Source of the DNA: DAXETY01 sp051155755
Lineage (GTDB): Bacteria; Desulfobacterota; Desulfobacteria; Desulfobacterales; SG8-13
Assembly (NCBI GenBank): GCA_051155755.1
Contig: DAXETY010000056.1
Location: 1-64,000 of the forward strand
Direction: 5' to 3'
DNA: 64,000 nucleotides
Position numbers and translations under genes: made by a program. The notes beneath the pieces are model-generated. The model was not told where the DNA came from. It searched no databases and worked only from the letters and a program-made list of their open reading frames with translations. Below are positions 18,336 to 26,950 of this stretch, piece after piece (positions within the stretch are counted from its first letter, which is position 1; each line of letters starts with the position of its first letter).

Positions 18336-18450
18336 TTCTTGCCCAAACCGGGTGCTGTTGCGAGTTCAACTTCGAAGCACGAAAGTGCTTCTGTCTTTTC
18401 GGCTTATGGCCGAAAATCCAAGCCACCCGCTTCGCGGGTGGTTGTTGACT
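18336..18450 (+). repeat. Multi-hairpin element copy A
   Basis: 115 bp beginning TTCTTGCCCAAACCGGGTGC and ending GGTGGTTGTTGACT. Inside are three hairpins: GAAGCAC/GTGCTTC (18374-18391), TTTTCGGC/GGCCGAAAA (about 18396-18416) and CCACCCGC/GCGGGTGG (18423-18441). Copies B and C share both ends. The last hairpin plus GTTGTTGAC resembles the right end/omega-RNA scaffold of IS200/IS605 elements; no transposase or TnpB is present. Confidence 0.85.
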
Positions 18451-18917
18451 GTCGTTTTGCCGCAACCGGGCGTCTTGGCCTTGAGAAACATAGGTGTCAT
18501 TGTAAAAAGCTCTGAAAAAGCAATAAACGTGCCTTTTTTTGCAAATTTTACCGGGTGAACGATACGCTTTTATAGTACAGAAATCCCGAGAATTCAACCC
18601 GGGCTGCATGGAGATGCCGGCAGAAGGGCGCTTTCAGGCCGATCACCGTCCCTGCAATCCAATGGCAGGCCTGCACCTGTTTTTGCATGTATCCCTTCAA
18701 AAATTACCGTGTTTTCGGATTCCGACCTTTCGCTGAAGAATTTTATAGGTAATTTGGTACCCATTTTCGTAACGAAATTTACCCCCGGACCAATTTTGCA
18801 CGATTGCCGCTCCGGTACACTTTTTGCTATGGTCGCCGGAATGAAATCTTACGGGGAAAAGGTCAGACTTGCCTGGCGCCCTCGGCTGCCTATGTTATGG
18901 CGCAATGACGGCGCTGT
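18451..18917. other. Gene-free spacer between two hairpin elements
   Basis: 467 bp between copies A and B. Open frames are short, lack Shine-Dalgarno sequences and resemble nothing I recognise. The two flanking elements are in the same orientation, so this could be the interior of a decayed composite insertion. Confidence 0.5.
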
Positions 18918-19047
18918 TTCTTGCCCAAACCGGGTGCTACTGCAAGTTCAACATCGAAGCACAAAAGTGCTTCTGCCTATTCTTGCCAGCGGCAATTACC
19001 GCTGGCAAGAAAATTCAAGCCACCCGCTTCGCGGGTGGTTGTTGACT
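18918..19047 (+). repeat. Multi-hairpin element copy B (variant middle hairpin)
   Basis: 130 bp with the same ends and the same first and third hairpins as copy A (GAAGCACAAAAGTGCTTC; CCACCCGCTTCGCGGGTGG). The middle hairpin is of unrelated sequence, TTCTTGCCAGCGG pairing with CCGCTGGCAAGAA around AATTA, but occupies the same place. That preserves structure while changing sequence. Lies 80 bp before pepF. Confidence 0.85.
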
Positions 19048-19126
19048 CGGCCATGGGATCACAATACCGCAGATTGCAGAGAAGCAACGGCACCAAACTT
19101 CACAAAGCGATGAAAGGACAAGATTC

Positions 19127-20941
19127 ATGGCATCCAGAACCCTTCCGGACCGCAACGACATATCGGTAAAGGACCGCTGGGACTTAACGCCGCTATTTTC
19201 CGCCGATGCGGAATGGGAATCCCTTTACCAACGACTGGAATCGGAAATCGAAGGATATTCCGAATTCCGGGGGCGCCTGGGTGAATCGGTCTCTACGCTG
19301 CGAAACGCTCTGGATTTCCACATGGGGATCCTGCGGCGCATGGAACGGGTCTACACATACGCCCACCTGAAAAGCGACGAGGACAAAGCCAATCAACATT
19401 ACCTGGGAATGCACCAGCGAGCTGTGAACCTGTTCACCCGGGCCGGGGAGCTTTGCAGTTTTTTTACTCCTGAAATACAGGCGATTCCGGGGGAGCGTAT
19501 GGACGCCTTTCTCCAGGATCAGGTCTTGGAAACATATCGTTTCTTTTTGGAAAAGATTCTGCGCTACAAGCCGCACACGCTGACCGAACGCGAGGAGCAG
19601 CTCCTCGCCATGAGCCGTGAAATGGCCCAGGCCGCCTACCAGGTGTTCGGGCAACTCGACAACGCCGACCTGAAGTTCGGGACGATCGTCGATGTCGATG
19701 GTACCGAAACCGAACTGAGCCATGGAAATTTCACGACCCTTATGACCCGCCCGGACCGTGAACTGCGGCAAAAAGTTTTTTCTCAGTATTACGATGTTTA
19801 CGACGCGCACCGCAACACACTGGCAGCCACGCTGGGGGCTTCGGTCAAGAAAGACGATTTTTTCGCGCGGGTACGAAATTTCGAGTCCTGCCGCGCGGCC
19901 GGACTTTTCGGCGACAACATACCCGAAACGGTTTACGACAACCTGATTCAGACCGTTCGAGACAATTTGGCACCATTGTTCAAGTATCTGAATTTTCGTA
20001 AAAAGGTGCTGGATTTGCCGAAAATGCATTTTTACGACACATACGTGCCGATCGTATCGGATGTGGATTTTCATATGGACTACGAAACGGCCGTGGAGGT
20101 GAGCATTGCTTCACTGGCGCCGCTGGGTCGGCAGTACGCCGAAACCCTGCGCCAGGGCCTTCTCGGCGGATGGGTGGATCGCTATGAAAACCGCGGCAAG
20201 CGCAGCGGCGCCTATTCATCGGGCTGTTATGATTCTCCGCCTTACATTCTGCTGAACTATGAACCCGGCAACCTCAACAGCCTGTACACCCTGGTTCACG
20301 AGGCCGGACACTCCATGCATTCTCATTATTCCAAGACCCATCGACCTTACGTGGACCACGACTACACGATTTTTGTGGCCGAGGTGGCCTCGACTTTCAA
20401 CGAGGACCTGCTCAGCCGTCATCTGCTGCGGTTCTATGAAAACGATCCGCGAATGAAGGCCTACATTCTGAACCGGGAAATCGACAACATTCGGGCGACG
20501 CTCTTTCGGCAGACCATGTTTGCGGAGTTTGAAAAACGGATTCACAATGATGTGGAAAATCATCGGCCGCTAACGCTGGAGACCCTCCGCAACCATTATC
20601 GCAGCCTGCTGGATGCCTATTTCGGGGACACCATTGTGATCGATTCCGAGTTGGAATTGGAGTGCCTGCGGATTCCGCATTTTTACTCGGCATTCTACGT
20701 ATACAAGTACGCCACCGGGGTGTCGGCCGCCATCGCACTGGCGGAAAAGGTTGCCGCGGAGGAAGACGGGGCCCGGGACGCCTATCTTGATTTTCTCAAA
20801 CTCGGCGGAAGCAAATTCCCATTGGATCAGCTGCTGGATGCCGGGGTCGACATGCGCTCGCCCGATCCGATCCAGCGGGCCATCGAACGCTTCGACAACC
20901 TGGTGGAGGAATTAATCAAGGAATACTCGAATTTAGTTTGA
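19127..20941 (+). CDS. pepF: Oligoendopeptidase F (M3 metallopeptidase)
   Basis: A 604-residue cytosolic zinc peptidase cleaving short peptides. The zinc site HEAGH is in LVHEAGHSMHSH, with the third ligand Glu in the FVAEVASTFNE segment downstream; YSSGCYDSPPYILLNY precedes it. Full length for PepF. AAGGAC lies about 9 nt before the ATG. The last codons (Asn-Leu-Val-stop) lie inside an SR repeat that supplies the TGA, so the C-terminal tail may have been altered by repeat insertion. Confidence 0.95.
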   Translation: MASRTLPDRNDISVKDRWDLTPLFSADAEWESLYQRLESEIEGYSEFRGRLGESVSTLRNALDFHMGILRRMERVYTYAHLKSDEDKANQHYLGMHQRAVNLFTRAGELCSFFTPEIQAIPGERMDAFLQDQVLETYRFFLEKILRYKPHTLTEREEQLLAMSREMAQAAYQVFGQLDNADLKFGTIVDVDGTETELSHGNFTTLMTRPDRELRQKVFSQYYDVYDAHRNTLAATLGASVKKDDFFARVRNFESCRAAGLFGDNIPETVYDNLIQTVRDNLAPLFKYLNFRKKVLDLPKMHFYDTYVPIVSDVDFHMDYETAVEVSIASLAPLGRQYAETLRQGLLGGWVDRYENRGKRSGAYSSGCYDSPPYILLNYEPGNLNSLYTLVHEAGHSMHSHYSKTHRPYVDHDYTIFVAEVASTFNEDLLSRHLLRFYENDPRMKAYILNREIDNIRATLFRQTMFAEFEKRIHNDVENHRPLTLETLRNHYRSLLDAYFGDTIVIDSELELECLRIPHFYSAFYVYKYATGVSAAIALAEKVAAEEDGARDAYLDFLKLGGSKFPLDQLLDAGVDMRSPDPIQRAIERFDNLVEELIKEYSNLV

Positions 20942-20972
20942 GCGTTTCAAATTTTGAAAAATCAGTTTTCAG
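20930..20972 (+). repeat. Short palindromic repeat (SR) copy 4
   Basis: AATTTAGTTTGAGCG, then TTTCAAATTTTGAAAA and ATCAGTTTTCAG. The TGA of TTGAGCG is the pepF stop codon. Core TTTCAAA/TTTGAAA forms a perfect small hairpin. Confidence 0.85.
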
Positions 20973-21068
20973 AATGAATCCGGTCGATTTTATTTTCAAA
21001 TTTGCCGTTCCGGATTCAAAGGTGCTATAATTGCGCCGGGTCAGGGTTCCATAATCGCGCGGGCGGTG

Positions 21069-22175
21069 ATGATGATTCGTTCGGAGCTGGTTTTTCGCGT
21101 CGCTGTAAATGAAGGATGCCCCTATTATCGAAAGGGCGATGAGTTTCGGGTTTCCGGCAACGCATTGTTGCTGGATCTCTGCCAGGAAAAAACTTTCGTC
21201 ACCACTGCCGTGGTGAAACCGCCTTTCGACCGTGAAGCCTGCCGGGTGATCATCGCCGACCTCACCCGGGTGCTGATCGAAAACCAGCGTGTCGATCGCA
21301 TTCCGCACCTGCACATGGAGTGCAGCGGATGCAGCGGCAAAGTCGGCATCGTGCCCTTGCTTGAGCCGATCCCTGCGGCGCAGCCGAAGTCCTTGCGCAC
21401 GCGCAACATCCATCAGGCGGCCGAACTGTTGAGCAAGTTTTCGATTTTTCAATCCCTGGACCCGGACCATCTCAGCGGAATTATCTCCCTGCTGAAGTTG
21501 CGGAAATATTCGCCGGGAACCGTAATTCTGGAAAAGGGCACCCCGGCCCGGAACTTGTATATACTGGTGACCGGCGCGGTGGACGTCCTCGACGAATACG
21601 GCACACGACTGTCGACCCTTCGAAACGGAGATGTTTTCGGCGAGATGAGTCTGATCAGCGGCGAGCCGGTGGCCGCCACGGTCAAGGTTGTAGAGCCGGC
21701 CTCGATGCTGATGATCCGTGGTGAGAACTTCAAGCAGCTCTTACATCAGTTCCCGTCCATCCAGATGTACCTGGTGCGACTGCTCGCCCAGCGCCTGGCG
21801 CAATCCAATCTGGCGGTGGCCGAAGAGATCGCCACTTCGATGAACGGTAATCTCCGGGAAATTTCACCCGTGGAAGTGATCCAAACGCTGCACATGAATC
21901 AGAAGACCGGAACGCTGACCCTGACCGTGGAGAACCAGAAGGTCGAAATTATATTTCGCAAAGGGGAGCTGATCTGGGCCAAATTCGATCAGCGAAGGGG
22001 CAGGGAGGCAATCTATGCTCTCCTGGGGCAGAAATCCGGCAGATTTCGTTTCCAACCGCGGATCGACAGCCGATTTCAGGAAAAAAAGCCCATCGGTCCG
22101 TTCATGGAAATCCTGCTCAGCGGTTTAAAACATGTGGACGACGAAACGCCCGCCGCGGCGGCCGCCTCCGGATGA
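21069..22175 (+). CDS. CNB-domain and DUF4388 (PATAN) regulator
   Basis: About 368 residues in three parts: a Cys-bearing N-terminal domain (GCPYY near 18; ECSGCSG near 85-91), a cyclic-nucleotide-binding fold (about 125-245) and a DUF4388 domain (about 260-345, beginning NGNLREISPVEVIQTL). DUF4388 is common in gliding/signalling proteins of delta-type proteobacteria. The phosphate-binding cassette reads FGEMSLISGEPVAATV, so Glu is present but the Arg that holds the cyclic phosphate (PRAAT in ligand-binding members) is Val; cAMP binding is doubtful. Tandem start codons GTG-ATG-ATG (21066-21074) leave the exact start open; no clear RBS. Confidence 0.8.
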   Translation: MMIRSELVFRVAVNEGCPYYRKGDEFRVSGNALLLDLCQEKTFVTTAVVKPPFDREACRVIIADLTRVLIENQRVDRIPHLHMECSGCSGKVGIVPLLEPIPAAQPKSLRTRNIHQAAELLSKFSIFQSLDPDHLSGIISLLKLRKYSPGTVILEKGTPARNLYILVTGAVDVLDEYGTRLSTLRNGDVFGEMSLISGEPVAATVKVVEPASMLMIRGENFKQLLHQFPSIQMYLVRLLAQRLAQSNLAVAEEIATSMNGNLREISPVEVIQTLHMNQKTGTLTLTVENQKVEIIFRKGELIWAKFDQRRGREAIYALLGQKSGRFRFQPRIDSRFQEKKPIGPFMEILLSGLKHVDDETPAAAAASG

Positions 22176-22183
22176 CTCCCCGT

Positions 22184-22246
22184 TTTGCGGCGGCGTCACC
22201 GCCGGCGCCCCGGCCGCCGGGATCGCTGTCGCAGGCCCGCCGCAAA
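22184..22246. terminator. Possible bidirectional terminator between convergent genes
   Basis: TTTGCGGCGG (22184-22193) pairs perfectly with CCGCCGCAAA (22237-22246) around a G+C-rich loop that can fold itself. It fills the 106 bp between the convergent regulator and dehydrogenase genes. The U-tract is short, so this is a tentative call. Confidence 0.4.
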
Positions 22247-22281
22247 GGATCGAATCCGCCGACACATCGGCCGTGAATCGC

Positions 22282-23649
22282 CTACCGGATGTAGATCGTT
22301 TTGATATTTACGAATTCTTTGATGCCGTAGTGTGAAAGCTCGCGGCCGTAGCCGCTCTGGCGGATTCCGCCGAACGGCAGCCGGGGGTCGGATTTTACGA
22401 AATCATTGACAAAACAACTGCCGGCTTCCAGGTGTTCGACCGCGATGCGGCGACCGCGATCGACATCGGCGGTAAACACCGCCGCCCCCAGTCCGAATGG
22501 TGTGTCGTTGGCCACCCGGATGGCTTCGGCTTCGTCCGGCACGGAAATGACCGCAGCCACCGGACCGAAGGTTTCTTCCTCGTAAGCCGGCATTCCGGGT
22601 GCCACATCGGTTAACACCGTACAGGGATAATAAGCGCCGTTGCCCTCCGGTATCTGTCCGCCCAGAAGGCAGCGGGCACCGTTGGCAATGCTTTCGCGCA
22701 CCTGGCGGTGCAGATCGTCGCGCAGGTCGATGCGCGCCTGCGGGCCGATTTCAACGGCATCGTTCAGCGGGTCTCCCATCACCTTGGCGGCCATTTGCTC
22801 CACGAGCATTTCTTCGAATCGTTTTCGCGCGGACTCGACGACGATGAATCGCTTGGCGGCAATGCAGCTTTGTCCGGAATTCAGCAGCCGGCTGGTCACG
22901 CAGGTGGCCACCGTATGTTCCAGATCGGCATCTTCCAGCACTACGTAAGGATCACTGCCCCCCAGTTCGAGCACGGTCTTTTTCAAGTGTTTTCCGGCAT
23001 TGGCGGCCACCGATTCGCCCGCCGCGGTACTGCCGGTGAGCGTGACGGCTCGAATGCGGGGATCGGCAATGATCGATTCGACGGCGCTGCCGGGCACCAG
23101 CAGCGATTGAAACACCGCCGGCGGAAAGCCGGCTGCATCGAAAATCGATTCAATCGCCAACGCACAGCCGGGCACGTTCGAAGCGTGCTTCAGAATTGCG
23201 GTATTGCCGGCCATCAGCGCTGGAGCGGCAAAGCGGAATACCTGCCAGAATGGATAGTTCCAGGGCATGACTGCCAGCACGACTCCCAGCGGCGCGAACA
23301 CCACGAAGCTGCTGCCGGCATCGCTCTCGATGGACTCCGGGGCGAGCATCGACGGCGCCTGTCGGGCGAAGTATTCGCAGACCCAGGCGCATTTGTCGGA
23401 TTCCGCCCGCCCGTCGCGGATCGGTTTTCCCATTTCGACGGCCATCAGTTCGGCGTAATTGTCCCGGTTTTCCCGCAGAATACCGGCCGCGGCGTTCAAC
23501 CGTTCCGCTCGCCGGGCGAACGGCAGCCGCTTCCAGTCATGAAAAGCTTCGTCGGCCTTTCGGATCGACCGTTCGATTTCCGCAGAAGACGTTTCCGGAT
23601 AGGTCTGGCAGGTTTCACCGGTGGCCGGATTGACGGATTTCAGGCTCAT
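22282..23649 (-). CDS. Aldehyde dehydrogenase (succinate-semialdehyde dehydrogenase-like)
   Basis: A 455-residue NAD(P)-dependent dehydrogenase. N-terminal SVNPATGE, MPWNYPFWQ, GSTAAGE cofactor loop, catalytic Glu in LELGGSDPYVV and catalytic Cys in NSGQSCIAAKRF are intact, as is the C-terminal EETFGPV. NPATGE and the GQSC context favour the succinate-semialdehyde branch, but no GABA or succinate-semialdehyde genes are nearby, so the substrate is open. GGGAGGT three bases before the ATG at 23649 fixes the start. Confidence 0.88.
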   Translation of the reverse strand: MSLKSVNPATGETCQTYPETSSAEIERSIRKADEAFHDWKRLPFARRAERLNAAAGILRENRDNYAELMAVEMGKPIRDGRAESDKCAWVCEYFARQAPSMLAPESIESDAGSSFVVFAPLGVVLAVMPWNYPFWQVFRFAAPALMAGNTAILKHASNVPGCALAIESIFDAAGFPPAVFQSLLVPGSAVESIIADPRIRAVTLTGSTAAGESVAANAGKHLKKTVLELGGSDPYVVLEDADLEHTVATCVTSRLLNSGQSCIAAKRFIVVESARKRFEEMLVEQMAAKVMGDPLNDAVEIGPQARIDLRDDLHRQVRESIANGARCLLGGQIPEGNGAYYPCTVLTDVAPGMPAYEEETFGPVAAVISVPDEAEAIRVANDTPFGLGAAVFTADVDRGRRIAVEHLEAGSCFVNDFVKSDPRLPFGGIRQSGYGRELSHYGIKEFVNIKTIYIR

Positions 23650-24031
23650 GGTACCTCCCGGGGGTTGGTGGCAGACACTGTGATCAATATTTCTGAATCG
23701 AAATACAATTTCAGCATTTAAAAATTTGAAATGCACACTACCGGCAATAAAAATCACTCGACAGGCAAAGGTCAAGCTTCCATGCGCTGCTTGTCGATTC
23801 TGCATGGTCGGCAGCGCGTTTTCCGCGCTTTGGGACCGAGTCTTTGGGTCAGATGACGCAGCGAATGGGTTTGACGGTTCGGTTTGCGAGTTGCATGCAG
23901 CCACTTGCGAGTTATGTTACGCGAGAGATAAAATTCGAGCGATACGCTACGAACTATGAGCTATAAGCTACAAGCTATGAGCTACACACTATGAACTGTG
24001 AGCTGTCAGCGATCCGCTACCCGGAGTGCCC
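23650..24031. other. Divergent intergenic region ALDH-HDAC with microrepeats
   Basis: No gene is supported in 382 bp. A diverged SR-like stretch lies at 23709-23737 (AAAAATTTGAAATGC), followed by gcgagttg-like motifs from 23884 and the heptamer array at 23951-24006. Promoters for both flanking genes must lie here but none stands out. Confidence 0.5.
23951..24006. repeat. Heptamer tandem repeat, 8 units
   Basis: Eight 7-mers in exact phase: gaactat, gagctat, aagctac, aagctat, gagctac, acactat, gaactgt, gagctgt. It ends 25 bp before the HDAC-like start codon, so copy number could shift the promoter-to-gene distance. Confidence 0.85.
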
Positions 24032-25051
24032 ATGATTCTCTACGATCCCGACCATCCCTTGAGCCTGATGGAATTCGGAATTCTGATTCCGATTCGCAAC
24101 AGCAAGGCCTCCCGAACGTTTGAAAACCTGAAAGACCACCCCGAGCTGGGACCCCGCATCGAGCAATGGTGGGTGCGAAAGAAGCCGCAACGTCTTCAAC
24201 GGGAAGACCTGGTTCGGGTTCACAGCCCGAGCTATGTCGATCGCCTGTTTTCGGCGGATCTGGAACAAGAGGTTGTAAAAACTTTTGAATTGATCGACGC
24301 GCAGGGACGATATTACCGCTATGACCCAAGCCAGGCCCAACTTCCCATGCAGGTGCTCTTCGAGCGGATCCTGGATCGGGTTGCCGGCAGCTGGCAGTGC
24401 GCCAAAATTGCCCTGAAGACCGGATTCTGCTTTTATTTCGGCGGCGGTATGCACCATGCCCAGAAAGATTTCGGCAACGGCTTTTGTTTGCTCAACGACA
24501 TCGTGGTCGCGGTGCGAAAACTGCAAGCCGACGGAGACATTCAAACGGCCTGGATCATCGATGTGGACGCCCACAAAGGTGACGGGACGGCGGCGCTGAC
24601 AGCGGGCGACGCCACGATAACCACCATGAGCGTACACATGGCCCGCAGCTGGCCGCTGGACGGCCCCGAACGGGATTCGACGGGTCGATTGAACCCCTCG
24701 TTCATCCCCAGCGATATCGACGTCCCGGTGGGACCGGGAGAAGAGGAACATTACCTGGATCGCCTGGAGGCCGCACTGCATTCACTGACCGAATTCGATC
24801 ACCCGGACATGGCCATGGTGGTGTCCGGCGCCGATCCCTTTGAAAAGGACGAACTGCCGTCCACCCAGGAACTGCGACTGACGCTGGCGCAGATGGAGGC
24901 CCGGGACCGCATGATCTACCGGTTTCTGAAACAGCGGCGCATTCCGGCGGCTTACCTGATGTCCGGGGGATACGGCGAGTCCGCCTGGGAGCCCTATACC
25001 CGATTTTTGACCTGGGCGCTGCTGGACCGCCTGCAGATCGAAGCGGACTGA
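24032..25051 (+). CDS. Histone deacetylase-family (acetylpolyamine/AcuC-like) deacetylase
   Basis: A 339-residue zinc amidohydrolase of the HDAC fold. The active-site pieces are present: GGGMHHA with the tandem His, GFCLLNDI, the zinc motif DVDAHKGDGT, a distal zinc Asp in SGADPFEKD and a C-terminal SGGYGESAW for the transition-state region. Bacterial members deacetylate acetylpolyamines, acetoin-system proteins or other amides. CCGGAG five bases before ATG 24032 sets the start. The amidohydrolase gene follows 14 bp later on the same strand, suggesting a two-gene operon. Confidence 0.88.
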   Translation: MILYDPDHPLSLMEFGILIPIRNSKASRTFENLKDHPELGPRIEQWWVRKKPQRLQREDLVRVHSPSYVDRLFSADLEQEVVKTFELIDAQGRYYRYDPSQAQLPMQVLFERILDRVAGSWQCAKIALKTGFCFYFGGGMHHAQKDFGNGFCLLNDIVVAVRKLQADGDIQTAWIIDVDAHKGDGTAALTAGDATITTMSVHMARSWPLDGPERDSTGRLNPSFIPSDIDVPVGPGEEEHYLDRLEAALHSLTEFDHPDMAMVVSGADPFEKDELPSTQELRLTLAQMEARDRMIYRFLKQRRIPAAYLMSGGYGESAWEPYTRFLTWALLDRLQIEAD

Positions 25052-25065
25052 CGGGGGAGAACATC

Positions 25066-26208
25066 ATGAAAGCCATCCACGGCAAGATCGTTTACACCGG
25101 AGAAGACCGGCTGCAAGATGCATACATCGTATTTAACGGGCGGCAGATTGCGGATGTTGCAGACAGGCCCCAGGGAGAGATGCTGGGTTCCTATGCCGTA
25201 ATTACCCCGGCCTTTATCGATCCGCACAGCCACATCGGTCTGCATCGCGCCGGTGAGCCGGACGCCGAAGCCGAATCCAACGATCGGATGGATTCGATGC
25301 AGGCACTGCCCGACGCCCTCGATTCGGTGCAGATGGACGACGCCGCTTTTCGGGATGCCATCGAAGCCGGCGTGCTCTACTCCTGCGTAATGCCCGGCAG
25401 CGGAAACATCGTCGGCGGTCAGGCCGCCGTGATTCGACATTACGGGGCGGACACCACCGAGGCCCTGGTGGCCCGGGCCGGTATCAAAGCCGCTTTCGGC
25501 TATAATCCACGTTCCACCGTGGAGTGGAAAGGCACGCGCCCGACCACCCGGATGGGCGCCGCCGCCCTTTTGCGCAGCAGGCTCGACGAGGTGCAGCGTA
25601 AGATGCATTGTTATCGGAACGCCAACGAGGAAAAGCGGCGCGAGATGTCCTTTTCGTATGAAGAAGACATTTACCGCCGATTGCTCGAACGCCGTCTGCG
25701 TCTGAGAGCCCATGTGCACAAGATCGACGACATCGCCGCGCTGCTGCGCCTGACCGACGAATTCCGGCTGGACGTTTCGGTGGAGCACGCCGGTGACGTT
25801 CATCGCCCGGAAATCTTCCGGGCATTGGCCCGACGCAACATTCCGGTGGTGTACGGACCGGTGGACAGTTTTGCCTACAAGGTGGAGCTTCGAAACGAGA
25901 ACTGGCGCAACATCCGGCTGCTGGTCGAATCCGGCGTCGAATTCGGCCTGATGACCGATCACCCGGTGGTGCTTTGCCGGCAGCTGTTTTTGCAAACCCG
26001 CTGGTTTCTGCGGTGCGGACTGAGCCGCCGGCAGGCCATCGCCCTGGTGTCCCGCAACAACGCCAGAATACTGGGAATTGACCGTATACTGGGCTCGCTG
26101 CGAGCAGAGCGCTGGGCTTCGTTCGTGTGCTGGAACGGCGATCCGTTCGACCTGGGCAGCCATCCCGTCGCGGTATTCGGGGAAGGGAAGCGGATTTTTT
26201 CCGAGTAA
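25066..26208 (+). CDS. Amidohydrolase, imidazolonepropionase-like
   Basis: A 380-residue metal-dependent hydrolase with a composite N/C-terminal beta-sandwich and TIM barrel. Visible motifs: DPHSHIGLHR (metal His pair), RAHVHKIDD, SVEHAGDVH and the catalytic MTDHPVV Asp, then the C-terminal cap (GSLRAERWASFVCWNGDPFD). The substrate is not identifiable. GGGGGAGAA lies seven bases before the ATG. Paired with the HDAC-like deacetylase; two successive amide hydrolases could act on one acetylated compound, but that is inference. Confidence 0.85.
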   Translation: MKAIHGKIVYTGEDRLQDAYIVFNGRQIADVADRPQGEMLGSYAVITPAFIDPHSHIGLHRAGEPDAEAESNDRMDSMQALPDALDSVQMDDAAFRDAIEAGVLYSCVMPGSGNIVGGQAAVIRHYGADTTEALVARAGIKAAFGYNPRSTVEWKGTRPTTRMGAAALLRSRLDEVQRKMHCYRNANEEKRREMSFSYEEDIYRRLLERRLRLRAHVHKIDDIAALLRLTDEFRLDVSVEHAGDVHRPEIFRALARRNIPVVYGPVDSFAYKVELRNENWRNIRLLVESGVEFGLMTDHPVVLCRQLFLQTRWFLRCGLSRRQAIALVSRNNARILGIDRILGSLRAERWASFVCWNGDPFDLGSHPVAVFGEGKRIFSE

Positions 26209-26270
26209 AAATCAATGCAACCGGCAGCCCGCGCCAACGGCTTTTTTCCGGGCGAATGGCAGAATGGCGG

Positions 26271-26720
26271 TTAACCGCCGGGGCTTTCCACGATCAGGGT
26301 CACCGGGCCGTCATTGACCAGCGATACACGCATCAGGGCTCCGAATCGACCGGTCTGCACGGCAACACCTTCCTGATGAACCCTGTCCACAAAACGCTCG
26401 TAAAGCGCCGTGGCACTTTCAGGTGGAGCCGCGTTCACAAAGGACGGACGCCTGCCCTTGCGGCAGTCCCCGTACAGGGTGAACTGGGAGACAACCAGCA
26501 TCCCACCACCCGCGATGTCCTTTACCGAGCGGTTCATCTTTCCCTCCGAATCTTCGAAAATCCGCAAATTTGAAATTTTCCGGGCCAGGAAGTCCGCTTC
26601 GGACGGTCCGTCTTCCCGGCCCACGCCCAAAAGCACCAGCAGGCCGGCGCCGATGCGACCGACGGTCCGGCCGTCCACGGTGACCGAGGCCCGGGTGACT
26701 CGCTGTACGACTGCGCGCAT
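26271..26720 (-). CDS. dtd: D-aminoacyl-tRNA deacylase
   Basis: A 149-residue editing enzyme that hydrolyses D-Tyr-tRNA and Gly-tRNA(Ala) mischarges. The catalytic SQFTLYGD motif (about 77-84) and the C-terminal NDGPVTL with the Gly-cisPro element are intact. ATG at 26720 has GGAG seven bases upstream; another ATG two codons earlier sits on the Shine-Dalgarno. Same strand as tex but separated by 224 bp holding only cggcgaaac-like microrepeats (26795-26835). Confidence 0.94.
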   Translation of the reverse strand: MRAVVQRVTRASVTVDGRTVGRIGAGLLVLLGVGREDGPSEADFLARKISNLRIFEDSEGKMNRSVKDIAGGGMLVVSQFTLYGDCRKGRRPSFVNAAPPESATALYERFVDRVHQEGVAVQTGRFGALMRVSLVNDGPVTLIVESPGG

Positions 26721-26950
26721 GGTCATTCTCCAGGAGAGGGTTTCAGCTTAAGCATTCACTTGCTGGCCCCAATATCACCCTTTCTACGAAATGAGCCGGC
26801 GAAAGGGCGCAACGGCGAAACGGCGAAAAACCAGCGGTTCGACGGCATTTTGGTCTTGCGCTCGCCGTCGCGCCGATTCGCCCCCTCGCCGATTCGATTG
26901 CTTCTGCACCCTGCAAACACATCCGATTCAACGCCTGGCTTTAAAGACGG

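Noticed and set aside
26565..26585. AAATTTGAAATTTTCC inside dtd resembling the SR core
   Set aside because: Encodes conserved dtd residues (KISNLRIFE) and lacks the GAGCG arm.
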